A stretch of DNA of 64,000 nt from Parafrankia sp. EUN1f. Its GTDB lineage: Bacteria > Actinomycetota > Actinomycetes > Frankiales > Frankiaceae. Positions 1 to 8,969 of the stretch are shown here, piece after piece. The notes below the pieces were generated by a model. It was not told the DNA's origin. It searched no databases and saw only the letters and a program-made list of their open reading frames with translations. The stretch is taken from assembly GCF_000177675.1 (NCBI RefSeq), contig NZ_ADGX01000012.1, positions 1 to 64,000 of the forward strand, given 5' to 3'. The position numbers and the translations under genes were made by a program. Position 1 is the first letter of the stretch; every line of letters begins with the position of its first letter.

Positions 1-430
1 GGTAGCGCTCCTCGCTCTCGCGCAGTGTCCGCTGTGTGGCCTCACGAATCCGTAGATCCTCGAACAGTGCGGTGCCGCGGACCAGCGCGGGAAAGCGCCC
101 GCGCAACGTCCAGTACCAGATGCCGACCGTGGCGGTGAGGACGTCCCACCCGGTGGTGAGGAACTGGACGTCGATCAGACTCGGGTCGAAGGCGGCACCG
201 GAGCCGTCCGAGGCGCCGTGCGTGGGGTGACCGCCCGCGTGCGGATTGTGGAAGATGTGCGACCCGTGCCCGATCGCGCAGGTGAAGAAGATGGCGGCCG
301 TCGCCAGGCCCAACGGGTTGTTGCGCCACTGGCCCGAGCGCCACAGTCCGCGGGCGATCGACAGGCAGATCGCCAGGTATGCGGCAGTCGTGGCGGCGTT
401 GGCCAGGATCGACGTCGCCGAGCCGTTCAT
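1..430 (-). CDS. Membrane-anchored PAS sensor protein, N-terminal part (runs off left edge)
   Basis: Reading the reverse strand from the ATG at 430 gives an open frame to the window edge (about 143 residues). It begins MNGSATSILANAATT and has three hydrophobic stretches (about residues 7-25, 42-60 and 93-110), the second followed by a His-rich loop with HGSHIFHNPH. It then enters the charged helix REATQRTLRESEERY, which typically precedes a PAS domain. The output domain lies outside the window; given three GGDEF proteins nearby, a diguanylate cyclase or histidine kinase is plausible but unseen. Identification as a membrane sensor is well supported; the output is unknown. Confidence 0.6.
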   Translation of the reverse strand, partial: MNGSATSILANAATTAAYLAICLSIARGLWRSGQWRNNPLGLATAAIFFTCAIGHGSHIFHNPHAGGHPTHGASDGSGAAFDPSLIDVQFLTTGWDVLTATVGIWYWTLRGRFPALVRGTALFEDLRIREATQRTLRESEERY

Positions 431-710
431 GGGCCGCTGTCTTCGCCCAGGGGTGCCCGCGCGGTGCCGGGAACCCGGATCGCCTGTGTGCGTGCGGAGA
501 CGGCCTGGAAACCAGGCCCACAAACGGCTTCGTGATGGGTGCGGCGACCTGCTGTCATTGCAATTAAGTCGTCACTTCTGGTTACGGAATCCCCCACGCG
601 CCCATCTTGCTCCGGTCCGTGGCCGGGCGGAATACGGACCACTGTGGTCCCGGGTGTGGCCGCGTGGTCGTGTGGTCCCGAACGCGCCGGCTCCCCGCAG
701 CTGCCGAGCA

Positions 711-756
711 AAACCTGAGGATCGTGGTCGTTGCGGTTGCGGCGACCAAAATCCTC
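711..756 (-). terminator. Probable intrinsic terminator of the NHL-repeat gene
   Basis: Arms at 717-730 and 743-756 pair at 12 of 14 positions around a 12-nt loop. Read on the minus strand the hairpin lies about 50 nt after the NHL gene's stop codon and is followed by a short T-rich run, which fits a rho-independent terminator. Otherwise 431-804 contains nothing recognisable apart from the presumed promoter of the leftward sensor gene. Confidence 0.5.
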
Positions 757-804
757 CGATCTTTCGAGCTTCGGCTTCGGGCGGGGCCACACAGGTGGCC
801 GGTG

Positions 805-1740
805 TCAGAGCCGAGGCAGCCGCGCCGGGCGAACCACCGTGACGCGGTTGCGGCCGGGCTGGGCGATGTACAGCGTGCCGTCGGCACCGACGGCGACCTG
901 CCTCGGGTCCCGGACAGTCACCACCCCGGGCTGTTGCGCGGTGCCGGCGACGACTCCGTCCGTGCGGACCGCCAGAACCCGATCCCCGGACGGGTCGGCC
1001 ACGTAGAAGGTGCCGTCCGGGGCGGGCGCGAGCCCGGTCGGCGTCGCCATGTCGGTGCTGGTCGCGATGCCGCCGTCGGCCGCGGGACGTCCCCCGTAGC
1101 CGGTGCCGGCGATCGTTTCGACGCGCCCGTCCAGCCCGTCCAGCCCGTCCAGCCCGACCCGGCGGACCCGCAGGTGCTCCGGGACGGCGACGAGCAGACG
1201 TCCCCGGGTATCCGTCGCCAGTGCGACGGGCCGGCCGACCGCCGCCCGCTCCGCCGGCCCGCCGTCGCCCGAGAAACCGGCAGAGCCGGTACCCGCGGAC
1301 CCGTCCAGGTCGATTCGCCAGACGCGGTGCCCGTCGGTGTCCCCGACCAGCAGCGTGCCGTCCGCGGCGACGGTGACGGCCCGCGGACGTCGCAGCGGCA
1401 CGGAGGTCGCCACCGTGATGATCGTCCCGTCGGGTCGCACCCGGCGGATACGGTCGTTGAAGGAGTCCGCGATCAGCCCATGCGTGCGGGAGAAGAAGCA
1501 GGGCGGGCCAGTCGCCAGGCACCCTGGCGCCCACGCCGCCAGGGTCGGCGCCCGCCCGCGGCCGATCCGGTCCGGCCCGCCCAGATCCCTCGATCCAGGT
1601 GCTCGACCAGCCTGTGAAAACTTCCCGCCCCCAGCGGCCGGATGGGGCGCAGCGTCCTGTAGCATGACCTCCAGTTCGGCAGTCGCAGGTCCGGGGCACC
1701 GGCTCAGGCGGTCTGGAAAAGGCATTTGGAGCAAGGCCAT
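805..1740 (-). CDS. NHL-repeat beta-propeller protein, probably N-terminally truncated
   Basis: The C-terminal two thirds consists of NHL-type blades, such as the segments around 'GLIADSFNDRIRRV', 'LLVGDTDGHRVWRIDLDG', 'FYVADPSGDRVLAV' and 'LYIAQPGRNRVTVV'. These are typical of beta-propeller domains that mediate protein or ligand contacts, often in secreted or kinase-linked proteins. The first 75 or so residues from the ATG at 1740 are low-complexity and unlike NHL blades, and no signal peptide is visible. The propeller therefore seems to have lost its first blades, or the true start is internal. tRNA-Asp lies just upstream on the other strand. Function unknown. Confidence 0.5.
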   Translation of the reverse strand: MALLQMPFPDRLSRCPGPATAELEVMLQDAAPHPAAGGGKFSQAGRAPGSRDLGGPDRIGRGRAPTLAAWAPGCLATGPPCFFSRTHGLIADSFNDRIRRVRPDGTIITVATSVPLRRPRAVTVAADGTLLVGDTDGHRVWRIDLDGSAGTGSAGFSGDGGPAERAAVGRPVALATDTRGRLLVAVPEHLRVRRVGLDGLDGLDGRVETIAGTGYGGRPAADGGIATSTDMATPTGLAPAPDGTFYVADPSGDRVLAVRTDGVVAGTAQQPGVVTVRDPRQVAVGADGTLYIAQPGRNRVTVVRPARLPRL

Positions 1741-1782
1741 CCGATCCTCTAGGATGGGCAGCACACAACTGAAGATGAACAT

Positions 1783-1857
1783 GGTCCCGTGGTGAAGTCT
1801 GGAGTTCACGCCGCCCTGTCAAGGCGGAGGTCGCGGGTTCGAATCCCGTCGGGACCG
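1783..1857 (+). tRNA. tRNA-Asp (anticodon GTC)
   Basis: A 75-nt cloverleaf. The acceptor stem GGTCCCG pairs with CGGGACC (1850-1856), discriminator G1857. The anticodon stem CCGCC/GGCGG holds loop CTGTCAA with anticodon GTC at 1818-1820. The T arm is GCGGG-TTCGAAT-CCCGT. No CCA is encoded; a T run follows at 1859-1865 and may end the transcript. Confidence 0.95.
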
Positions 1858-1885
1858 CGTTTTTTGAGCACCACATGCAAGACAT

Positions 1886-1962
1886 GGGCAGGTAGCTCAG
1901 TCGGTACGAGCGTCCGCCTGAAAAGCGGAAGGTCGGCGGTTCGACCCCGCCCCTGCCCACCA
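1886..1962 (+). tRNA. tRNA-Phe (anticodon GAA)
   Basis: The acceptor stem GGGCAGG pairs with CCTGCCC (1952-1958), discriminator A, and the CCA end is encoded at 1960-1962. Anticodon loop CTGAAAA holds GAA in a CCGC/GCGG stem. It lies 28 bp after tRNA-Asp and is probably cotranscribed with it. IS debris begins about 700 bp downstream, so its 3' end is a candidate integration target, but no duplicated tRNA end is visible in the window. Confidence 0.95.
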
Positions 1963-2650
1963 CCTCTGACCTGCGATTTTATCTCGCGGAAGAGATCGTT
2001 TACTGCATTTGTAGATCATTATGTAGCAACGGGTGTAGCAACGGCGACTGCGGTTGGACGGCGGACGGTCGCCCGCACACCCGTTGACCTGCATAGACAC
2101 TTCCGACAGACCGTCCGCTTCCGGACAGCACGGTCAAGTCGGCTCTCGCCCGCCGCGGTGCCCCGCCAATCGCGTCCGACGTTGAATAAATGCCCTGGTC
2201 AGGCGTCCTCTCCGAGACGCAGGTCCGGCACCTCTCCACCTGAACGGGCCGCTGAAGCCGCAGGACCTGCGACGCCCGCACTCGCGGTCCAGCGCGCCGC
2301 ATCGCTTCCCAGACGGCCGCGGGCCTTTTGCTACACCGGTAGCTACAAATGAGCCGCATAACGTGGCGGAACCCGCTGGCGTAGCCGTCTGACCGGCCCG
2401 GACTCGGGAAGCGGAGCGGCGGGACCATCGGATTCAGTGGCGGACGGTCCGTGCACACCATCACCAACCTGAGTAGAGCTGGTAACTGATCCGCTCGCCA
2501 GCAAGTTCCGTATCAATCTGGATCTGTCCCTGATCTTGTGCTCGAACTGACCCTGGTGCGCTGACCACGATCGACCCTCTGTGATCATGCGCCGGGCGCC
2601 TTTCTGATCTTGGGGTTCTCCTTCCGCACCTGGCGGGTCTCGTTGTCGGC
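1963..2650. other. Gene-free region downstream of tRNA-Phe
   Basis: About 690 bp without a convincing reading frame; the open frames here have no recognisable protein pattern. It contains the 2341-2367 repeat unit. It may be debris of an integrated element next to the tRNA gene, but no integrase can be read. Confidence 0.4.
2341..2367 (+). repeat. Left copy of a 27-bp imperfect direct repeat (core GAGCCGCATAA)
   Basis: Matches 17984-18010 at 23 of 27 positions in the same orientation, with an identical 11-bp core GAGCCGCATAA at 2351-2361 and flanks AGCTAC...TGGC. The two copies bracket 15.6 kb of IS-rich DNA. This could be a recombinase half-site or the end of a decayed element. Confidence 0.5.
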
Positions 2651-2699
2651 CGGGTGGACCGGTCTGGTGATCGGCTGCGGTTACGGGCCCATGTTCGAG

Positions 2700-3109
2700 G
2701 AGCCGGTGGTGCGTGCCCCGGGTGCGGGGTGGTCTCGGAGCGGGCCCACGGGCGGCATCGACGCCGGTCGGTCGATGCGGCGATCGCGGGTGCTCACGTC
2801 GAGATCGACCTGCTGGTCCGGCGGTTCCGCTGTCTGACAGCGAGCTGTCCCCGGGTGACGTTCGCGGAGCAGGTCGTGGGCGTGACGCGTCCGCGCACCC
2901 GGTTCACCCCGCTGGCCGACCGGTTGATCGAGGCGATCGGGTTGGTGCTGGCGGGCAGAACCGGGGCGCGCCTCGCCGGCCGAATGGGGCTTCCCGCTGG
3001 CCGGAACACGCTGCTGCGCCGGGTCCGGGCGCTGCCCGACCCGCAGATCGGGGCGGTGATGGTCCTCGGGGTGGATGACTTCGCCCGCGAGCGGTACACC
3101 GCCGTCTAG
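2700..3109 (+). pseudogene. ISL3-family transposase, N-terminal fragment
   Basis: The frame ending at 3109 encodes the zinc-finger-like CPGC...FRC...C pattern of ISL3 transposases. The helical segment 'LADRLIEAIGLVLAGRTGARLAGRMG' and the start of the catalytic domain (VLGVDDFA) follow. It stops right after VDDFA, where the first catalytic Asp lies, so most of the DDE domain is missing; the 5' end is also absent. It is a dead IS remnant. C-terminal ISL3 pieces occur at 24890 and 46967. Confidence 0.75.
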
Positions 3110-3157
3110 GAGCTCAAGGCCGCAGGCGTGGCAGAGCCCATAGGCACAGTGGACGGA

Positions 3158-4726
3158 TCAACTCTGCCGCAGGAGATAGCGCTGAACCTTGCCGCTGGGA
3201 GTCTTGGGTAGCGCGTCAACGAAGTGGACGGTACGCGGGTAGGCGTGCTTGGAGTAGTTATCTCGAACCAGGTTCCTGAGTTCCTCTGCGAGGTCGTTCG
3301 CCGGCTTGACGCCGTTCGCCAACACGACGAACGCCTCGACGACCTCACCTCGGATTCCTTCTGGGTCGGGGCGGCCCACGACCGCGACGTCGATGACCGC
3401 AGGGTGAGTGACGAGGACGCTTTCCACGTCGAATGGACCGATGCGGTAGCCGGCTGCGAGGATCACGTCATCGTCACGGGCGGTGAAGAAGAAGTAGCCA
3501 TCCTCATCGACTTGTCCAGTGTCCGCGGTGAGATACCAGCGACCGTCGGCGGTGAACCTTTCCCTGCTCTTTTCCGGCTCCTCGTGGTAGCCGGTAAACC
3601 ACAGCAGCGGGCTGCCGGGTACATCGATGGCGATCTGCCCTTCCACCACGCCGGCGGCGTAGCCTGGCATAGGCTGTCCCATGGAGCCATCCTTGAGTGG
3701 CCGGACGAGGCCAGGGTGCCAGTGGTTGTTGATCACCATGCCCAGCTCGGTCTGGCCGTAGTGGTCCCGCACCTCGGAGCCGAGTGCCTTCTTCGCCCAG
3801 GCCACGACATGGGGTGTTAGAGGCTCGCCCGCCGAGGAGGCGCATCGCAGGGAGATGCCCTGGGCCAGGCCACTCTTGCGCAACGCTCGGTAGATCGTGG
3901 GGGCGCCGGCGAAGTTGGTCACTCCGAACTCCCGGATAACGGCCACCGTGGACTCGGGTGTGAATCCCGTGTTGAGAAGAAGGTTGGGCCGCGCGGCGAC
4001 CATAGGGCCGAGGACGCCGTAGTAGAGCCCGTAGGCCCAGCCCGGGTCGGCAGCGTTCCAGAATACGTCGTCGGGGGTGACGTCCAGACCGAAGTGGGTA
4101 TAGCAGTGGAAGCTGGCCAGAGCGCGCGCTGGGACAGGGACGCCTTTGGGCTTGCCGGTCGTGCCGGAAGTGTAGAGCTGCAGCATGGTTCCGTTGCCTC
4201 CGACGGCGACGGACTCGGCGAGCGGCTCGCTGGACTCGATCATCCTCTCCAGATCGGGTCCGGCCTCGAGGATCTCGATGCCCCAGATGGGGTCGAGTTT
4301 GGCCCGCTGGGAGGGTTCGGTGACGACGATCCGGGCCTTGGCGTTGTCGACGCGGATTTGGATCGCGCCGGTGGCGAAGGCGGTGAAAAGCGGCACGTAT
4401 ACCGCGCCCAGCCGGGCCACCGCCAAGAGGGTGATGACGAGCTCGGGTCGCTTGCCCATCAGCACGGGCACGCGATCGCCTCGCTTGACGCCGAGCCCGG
4501 CGAGCACGGTCGCCAGGCGCCTGGAGCGCTCAGCGATCTCCCCGTAGGTCATCGGACGAGATGACCTGTCCGGCTCGATAAAGGTGAAGGCGATTGCCTG
4601 GGGGTCGTGCCGATCGCACAGAAGGTGGGCGACGTCAGTATCGGTTGCATCGTACGACGCCAGCCAACTGGCGACGATGTCGTCGATGCTCGCGGTTGTG
4701 TCGTGTTCGTCGGTGCGGGTAGTCAT
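3158..4726 (-). CDS. AMP-forming acyl-CoA synthetase
   Basis: A 522-residue member of the ANL superfamily, which activates a carboxylic acid via acyl-AMP to the CoA thioester. Visible are the P-loop motif [12 protein letters not shown], the A5-type YGQTE, the hinge region YFFFTARDDDVILAAGYRIGP and the C-terminal lysine motif PKTPSGKVQR. Overall it resembles short/medium-chain acyl-CoA synthetases. The start ATG at 4726 has GGAGC just upstream; a longer frame to 4852 would run into the divergent regulator gene. It faces a GAF-LuxR regulator across about 65 bp, which probably controls it. The substrate cannot be read from the sequence. Confidence 0.85.
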   Translation of the reverse strand: MTTRTDEHDTTASIDDIVASWLASYDATDTDVAHLLCDRHDPQAIAFTFIEPDRSSRPMTYGEIAERSRRLATVLAGLGVKRGDRVPVLMGKRPELVITLLAVARLGAVYVPLFTAFATGAIQIRVDNAKARIVVTEPSQRAKLDPIWGIEILEAGPDLERMIESSEPLAESVAVGGNGTMLQLYTSGTTGKPKGVPVPARALASFHCYTHFGLDVTPDDVFWNAADPGWAYGLYYGVLGPMVAARPNLLLNTGFTPESTVAVIREFGVTNFAGAPTIYRALRKSGLAQGISLRCASSAGEPLTPHVVAWAKKALGSEVRDHYGQTELGMVINNHWHPGLVRPLKDGSMGQPMPGYAAGVVEGQIAIDVPGSPLLWFTGYHEEPEKSRERFTADGRWYLTADTGQVDEDGYFFFTARDDDVILAAGYRIGPFDVESVLVTHPAVIDVAVVGRPDPEGIRGEVVEAFVVLANGVKPANDLAEELRNLVRDNYSKHAYPRTVHFVDALPKTPSGKVQRYLLRQS

Positions 4727-4791
4727 AAATGCTCCTGAGCCAGCGCGGATGCCTGGTTCGTCGCCTGTGCCGGTCGTGAACCGCCGATGAT

Positions 4792-5670
4792 GTGGGTCAC
4801 ACTGTGGAAGTGACCCCGAACGCACACCACCCTCCAACGAGGGGGATGCCACTGGCCTCCGACGCCATGGCCGCGGGCATCGCCGCGGCGTTGGCTCGGC
4901 TACGTCGCACGACGGGCGTCAGCGTCACGTTCAGTGGCCGGATCAGCGATGCCGGTGTCCTTCTCGACCGCTTCGACGGTGAAGTCGTCGGGCCGCTGCG
5001 GGGAGTACAACTGGATGTGGGGCATGGGCTGGGTGGCCGCGTAGCGACGCAGGCTCGGGCGCTCGCGATCCCCGACTACATCGGGGCCCCAGGGATCACG
5101 CACGACTACGACGCCATCATCCGCGCGGAGGCCCTGCACGCGATGGCGGCGGTGCCAGTCATCGTGGCGCGCAGGCCTGTCGCAGTGCTGTATGCCGCCC
5201 TGCGGATCAGTCAGCGGGAGATGGGCAGGCTGCTCGACGCCGTCACTGACGAGGCCCGCAACCTGGAGCAGGAGCTCGCCGTAGGTGAGGTGCTCCGACG
5301 GCTCCACGACTCCCAAAGGGATGCCGAGGCTGAACGCATACGACAAGCCCGGCTGGCCGACGCGCATGCACGCTTGCGGGTGCTCGCCCACGAGGTCGAT
5401 GACCCGGTGCTGCACGCCCGCATCCTAGAGACCGCCGACCTCCTGACCGACCCGGCGTCCGACAATCGCACCCAGCTGCACCTGACGCGACGAGAGCACG
5501 ACGTGCTGGCGCTGCTGTCGGCGGGCCTGTCCAACCAAGCGATCGCCGACCGCCTGGGCATCGGCGTCTACACAGTCAAGGGCCATTTGAAGAGTCTCTA
5601 CGTCAAGCTCCACGTCGAGGGCCGGCTGGAAGCGGTCACGGCCGCGCGGCGCCTGGGATTGACGCCCTGA
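4792..5670 (+). CDS. GAF-domain LuxR-family transcriptional regulator
   Basis: 292 residues. The N-terminal two thirds resembles a GAF ligand-sensing domain (about 30-170). A helical linker rich in Arg/Glu/Ala (165-200) leads to a C-terminal LuxR helix-turn-helix (about 225-290: LTRREHDVLALLSAGLSNQAIADRLGI...VKGHLKSLYVKL). There is no receiver Asp region. It is divergent from the acyl-CoA synthetase, which is its likely target, with the GAF domain sensing a small molecule such as an acid or aromatic compound. The start is uncertain: GTG 4792 or ATG 4846. Confidence 0.8.
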   Translation: MGHTVEVTPNAHHPPTRGMPLASDAMAAGIAAALARLRRTTGVSVTFSGRISDAGVLLDRFDGEVVGPLRGVQLDVGHGLGGRVATQARALAIPDYIGAPGITHDYDAIIRAEALHAMAAVPVIVARRPVAVLYAALRISQREMGRLLDAVTDEARNLEQELAVGEVLRRLHDSQRDAEAERIRQARLADAHARLRVLAHEVDDPVLHARILETADLLTDPASDNRTQLHLTRREHDVLALLSAGLSNQAIADRLGIGVYTVKGHLKSLYVKLHVEGRLEAVTAARRLGLTP

Positions 5671-5688
5671 ACGGCGCGAGGGCGCCGT
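5671..5688 (+). terminator. Hairpin directly after the LuxR-type gene
   Basis: ACGGCGC (5671-5677), loop GAGG, GCGCCGT (5682-5688): a perfect 7-bp stem starting at the base after the stop codon. No T run follows, so it may be a Rho-assisted or processing hairpin. Confidence 0.45.
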
Positions 5689-5698
5689 CCATCCGGAC

Positions 5699-5935
5699 GG
5701 TCTTCCCGCTGAAGAACGACCGCCTCAACGCGGTCGGCTTCGTCTGGGCCTTCGCCATCGTCCCCAGACCAGGTCCGGCAAAGGACCACTACAACCGCCG
5801 CCGGACTCGGGCGACAGCCACGCCGCCGCGCTGCGGCACCTGTTCAACCGCTTCCTCGGCCAGCTCCACCGCTGTCTGCAGATCGGCCAGACTTACGGCG
5901 CGGCCAGGCTTTCAGCCGATCACCTGCCACCCCGG
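5699..5935 (+). pseudogene. IS110-like transposase, C-terminal remnant with frameshift
   Basis: Two frames joined near 5800 give fragments such as NDRLNAVGFVWAFA, then HYNRRR, then DSGDSHAAALRHLFNRFLGQLH. This matches the C-terminal end of IS110-type transposases (tyrosine/arginine-rich 'Y..RR..G..H..AL..L.NR..G.LH.CL' pattern). The frame change occurs within the CGCCGCCGGACT stretch. Only this tail remains. Confidence 0.5.
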
Positions 5936-6399
5936 AACCACTCGCAGCTTGGCTCTTAACCAGATCGGTCCCGCCAGCTGAGGGTGGTGTCCCGCAGGTC
6001 GCTTGGGAAGTTCACGCTGTCGAGCGGCGTTCGAGTTCATCGATGCGGAGTACGCCGCCCGCACCACCACGAACACCGAAACACCGGCGCCGTCCACGGT
6101 GGCACCGTCGTGGTTCTGGGGTGGGTGCGGTGCGGTTGGAGCGTTGCGCGTCGTCTGGCGGTGGCTCATCCGCGCACCCTGCCTCGGGGTCACGCTGCGT
6201 GGGGATCGGGCGTGCACGGGGCCGGTTGGGGGCCGGGGCGCCGCCGTGGACGGGAACGTTCCCGGTGGGGTGGGTGGTCGGTTCCGGGAGGGGGCGGTTC
6301 CAGCCTGTGGGGTGCCAGAAGTCGGCCTGAGCCTGTGACCTGGGGCGATGCGCCGGCGCGGGGCCGGTCGCATGATGGTCAACTATGTCCGTGCGCCTG
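5936..6399. other. Unassigned region between IS remnants
   Basis: About 460 bp. Several long open frames exist on both strands, as expected at this GC content, but none has a recognisable fold, start signal or repeat. It is probably decayed mobile DNA. Confidence 0.35.
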
Positions 6400-6556
6400 C
6401 TGTCTCCCCGTACTCCGCACCACGGACACCGTCTGCCTCGGCGCCCATCAACGCCTCCACGAACGCCTTCACCATCGAACCAAACAGATCCGGACTGGCC
6501 GCCACGAGCTCCTTGCCGAACCCCTCAACGTCAGTCACAGTCGGACGCACGGCCAT
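6400..6556 (-). mobile_element. IS256-family (Mutator) transposase, N-terminal fragment
   Basis: The ATG at 6556 starts MAVRPTVTDVEGFGKELVAA, followed by SPDLFGSMVKAFVEALMGAEAD and GAEYGE. This is the characteristic N-terminus of actinobacterial IS256 transposases ('...FVEALMGAEAD...CGAEYG'). Homology stops at about 6400. The fragment directly abuts an IS6-family tail, indicating nested insertions. Confidence 0.75.
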
Positions 6557-6571
6557 CGCGTTCCCTCTGGA

Positions 6572-6820
6572 CCAGAGCATGCCCGGAACTGATCGTCTGG
6601 ACCGAGCGGAGGCGTTTCAGCCTGCGCATCGGCCGGGGCCGCGCTTTCCACCGGCCGTGGTCGGCTTCGATCCGGTTGTTCTCCCGAGCGGCGTCGACCT
6701 GGCAGGCCTCGGGCAGCAGCTCGTCGAGGATCCGCGGGTAGACCGAGGCCTTGTCCGTCGTGACCTCGGCTGGCCGGCGCCCCTGCGCCAGGGCCCGAAC
6801 GAAGAAGCGCCGGGCAGCGA
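6572..6820 (-). mobile_element. IS6-family transposase, C-terminal fragment
   Basis: Translates on the minus strand to AARRFFVRALAQGRRPAEV, TTDKASVYPRILDELLPEA, NNRIEADHGRWKARPRPMRR and LKRLRSVQTISSGHALVQ. These are the second Asp (TTDKA), the Glu (IEADH) and the terminal helix of the IS6/IS26-type DDE domain. The first catalytic Asp and N-terminus are gone. It is spliced in frame onto the unrelated upstream gene. Confidence 0.8.
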
Positions 6821-7774
6821 CCCACTGCTGGCCGTCCAGGCGCAGCAGTGGGAAGTGCTTGACGCGCGCCGGCCAGCCGTACACCTCGTCGCCGATCTGC
6901 ACGATCCTGCTCAGCGGCCACGTTGGGTCGGGCAGCGGGAGGGGTTGGCAGTTCTCGTCGAGTACCACCGCGACGAAGCCGTCGGGTGACCGGACCATGC
7001 CGACGCCGAGACCGTCCGGCGTCTCGACGGCCGATCTCACGTTCACCGGGAGTTCGCCGATGCTGCCGGTGTCGAGGTCGACGACGTACGTCCAGCCGCC
7101 GCCCTGCTTCGCGATCCACGCCCGGTTTCCTCGGACCTGGACCGTGTCGGGAGGTTCGGGAAGCCGGAGCTCGGTGATTTCCGGCGGTGCTTCGCTTCGC
7201 AGCAGGTCGGCGTCGGCCTGGGAGACGTCGAGGTCGGTTGCCTCCCAGTAGCCCAGGCCTCGCTGTTCGGCGACGGCCAGCACCCGCTCGATCGGGTCGA
7301 GCAGGCCCACGGACGCGGCCGGCATCGCCGCGATCGCCGCACGTACGCCGTCGCGACGTGTTGCAGCGAGACGTAGCAGCCGGTCTCGTGGTTGCCGTAG
7401 AACTCCGTGGGGAACGTGCCTCGGAGGTCCGGGTAGAGCGCCACCACCTCGGCGAACAGCGGTTCGGGACTGTCGGTGAGACCGTCGGGCAGTTTCCCGG
7501 CGCCCTCGATGCGGTCCCACAGCGAGAACGCGGCACCACGGGTGTAACCGTGCGGCAGTTCGGCCGACGACCACAGGACAGCCAGTTGGCACAGCAGCGA
7601 CGCTGCCCGCTCGGGGTCGTCCGGTAGCGCGGCCCGCACGGTGGCCCAGATCTGCTCGGCGTCCGGCCGGTTGTCGAATGCGGTCGGTTCTGTGGTCCGG
7701 CCGAGCAGCCGGGGCACCATCAGCGCGCGGACGCGTTCTACGTCGATCAGATGGTGGGTGCAGCCGTAGCCCAT
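6821..7774 (-). pseudogene. Broken hypothetical gene, frameshifted and 3'-truncated by an IS6 remnant
   Basis: From ATG 7774 (MGYGCTHHLIDVERVRALM) a coherent, acidic, low-bias protein sequence runs to LQHVATAYV near 7350, then continues one frame over as VRAAIAAMPAASVGLLDPIE. This second part extends through YWEATDLDVSQADADLLR to a beta-rich region (GGWTYVVDLDTGSIGELPV) and stops abruptly at about 6820, where IS6 coding begins. The family is not recognised. The frameshift and the replaced C-terminus both indicate loss of function, or a sequencing slip plus insertion. It lies just downstream (same strand) of the MBL hydrolase and may have been in its operon. Confidence 0.55.
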
Positions 7775-7808
7775 GTTTCGTCCTTCGTGTGGTCTCGGGG
7801 CATGGATC

Positions 7809-8822
7809 TCAGCTGAAGATGCCGGCGGCTACGGCGGTCTGAGCAGCCGACGGGTCGTGCGCCGGGACGGGTACGACCGTCGATGGCATCGCGTGCAGCC
7901 GGTGCAGCGTGCGGAACGCCTGGTCGCGGTCGCCGTCCACCAACCAGCCGGGAAACGGAGCCTTCTGGCGCAGACGCCGGATCTGGACGGCGCTCCACGC
8001 GGCGTCGCCGACGAGGAGTGCCCGGCCGCCTTCGGTGGCGAGCAGCAGGCCGACGCTGCCCGGGGTGTGACCGGCCAGGTCCACCGCGAGGACGCTGCCG
8101 TCCCCGAACAGGTCGTGGCTGCGTGGAAAGGTCAGGACAGGCGGTCCGGCGAGCTCGAACGGTTCTGGTCGTATCGCGTCGTAGAGGCTTGCGATCGAGC
8201 CGCCGCGAGCCCGCAGCGCGGTGCCTGGAGGCGCTGGACGCTCCTCGGCTGACGCCCACAGCGGAACCCCGGGCAGGTCGATCATGCCGCTGACGTGGTC
8301 CCAGTGAACGTGCGTCGCGACCGCGAAGTCGATCGAGGCTGGGTCGACGTCGGCGGCCTGCAGCACCTCGACGACGCCGGGGCCGTCCCCGCCGGCGGCC
8401 AGCAGCCGGCGCGTAGGTGCCGCCATGCCGCGCAGCACCCGCGCCTGGGTTCCGGCGCACAGGGCGGGGTCGACGAGGAACGTCGCGTCGGGGTGCTCGA
8501 CCAGGAAGGTGACCATCGCGCTAGCCACGGTGGCGGGCCGGAACTGCCCCTCCACGACGACCGGCGCCGGAACCTGCCGGACCCGGTGCACCAGCGAGCG
8601 GACGCGCACGGTGCGACGTGCCGCTGGCGGGTCGACCACGGACAGCGAGGTCAGCAACCGCTGATCGGGCCGGCGCGGGGCGATCAGCCGGGGCGCCGTC
8701 GCGAGCAGCGCCGCGCAGCACCGAACGGCTGCCCACCCGCCGGCAGCGATCCCGGCAGGCTCGGCGGTCCAGGTCGATCGGGACTCGGTCCCGTTCGTCG
8801 ATCGGGACATGGCCTCGTTCAC
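7809..8822 (-). CDS. MBL-fold metallo-hydrolase (lactonase-like)
   Basis: 337 residues from GTG 8822, preceded by GGGAGA. The metal-binding motif THVHWDHVSG (HxHxDH) is clear. A later His in AGHTPGS, the Asp in LVGDAAW and the His of PVPAHDP complete a two-metal site as in the glyoxalase II/AHL-lactonase superfamily. The N-terminal 40 or so residues are Ala-rich and might be a membrane or export segment. It lies 147 bp downstream of a TetR gene on the same strand and is probably co-regulated. Substrate unknown; a lactone or thioester is typical for the family. Confidence 0.8.
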   Translation of the reverse strand: MNEAMSRSTNGTESRSTWTAEPAGIAAGGWAAVRCCAALLATAPRLIAPRRPDQRLLTSLSVVDPPAARRTVRVRSLVHRVRQVPAPVVVEGQFRPATVASAMVTFLVEHPDATFLVDPALCAGTQARVLRGMAAPTRRLLAAGGDGPGVVEVLQAADVDPASIDFAVATHVHWDHVSGMIDLPGVPLWASAEERPAPPGTALRARGGSIASLYDAIRPEPFELAGPPVLTFPRSHDLFGDGSVLAVDLAGHTPGSVGLLLATEGGRALLVGDAAWSAVQIRRLRQKAPFPGWLVDGDRDQAFRTLHRLHAMPSTVVPVPAHDPSAAQTAVAAGIFS

Positions 8823-8969
8823 AGTTCTCCCGACTTGAGGACCGCATGATCGGAATCCCTTTTAATTGACTGTTCAGGACAGACGGCAGCCTGTTCTAGA
8901 GCGAGTGCTCAACTATTCCTTTCGTAGGGTTCCGGGCCGCCGACGACCCAGCTTCGGCCCGTCCTGCGG

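Noticed and set aside
572-2100. Minus-strand frames such as MVGRGGVEPPTFRFSGGRSY and WWAGAGSNRRPSAFQADART
   Set aside because: These are antisense translations of the tRNA-Asp and tRNA-Phe genes, a well-known source of spurious proteins.
7809-8822. Assignment as a quorum-quenching AHL lactonase
   Set aside because: The metal motif fits, but the superfamily covers many substrates and no signalling context is present.
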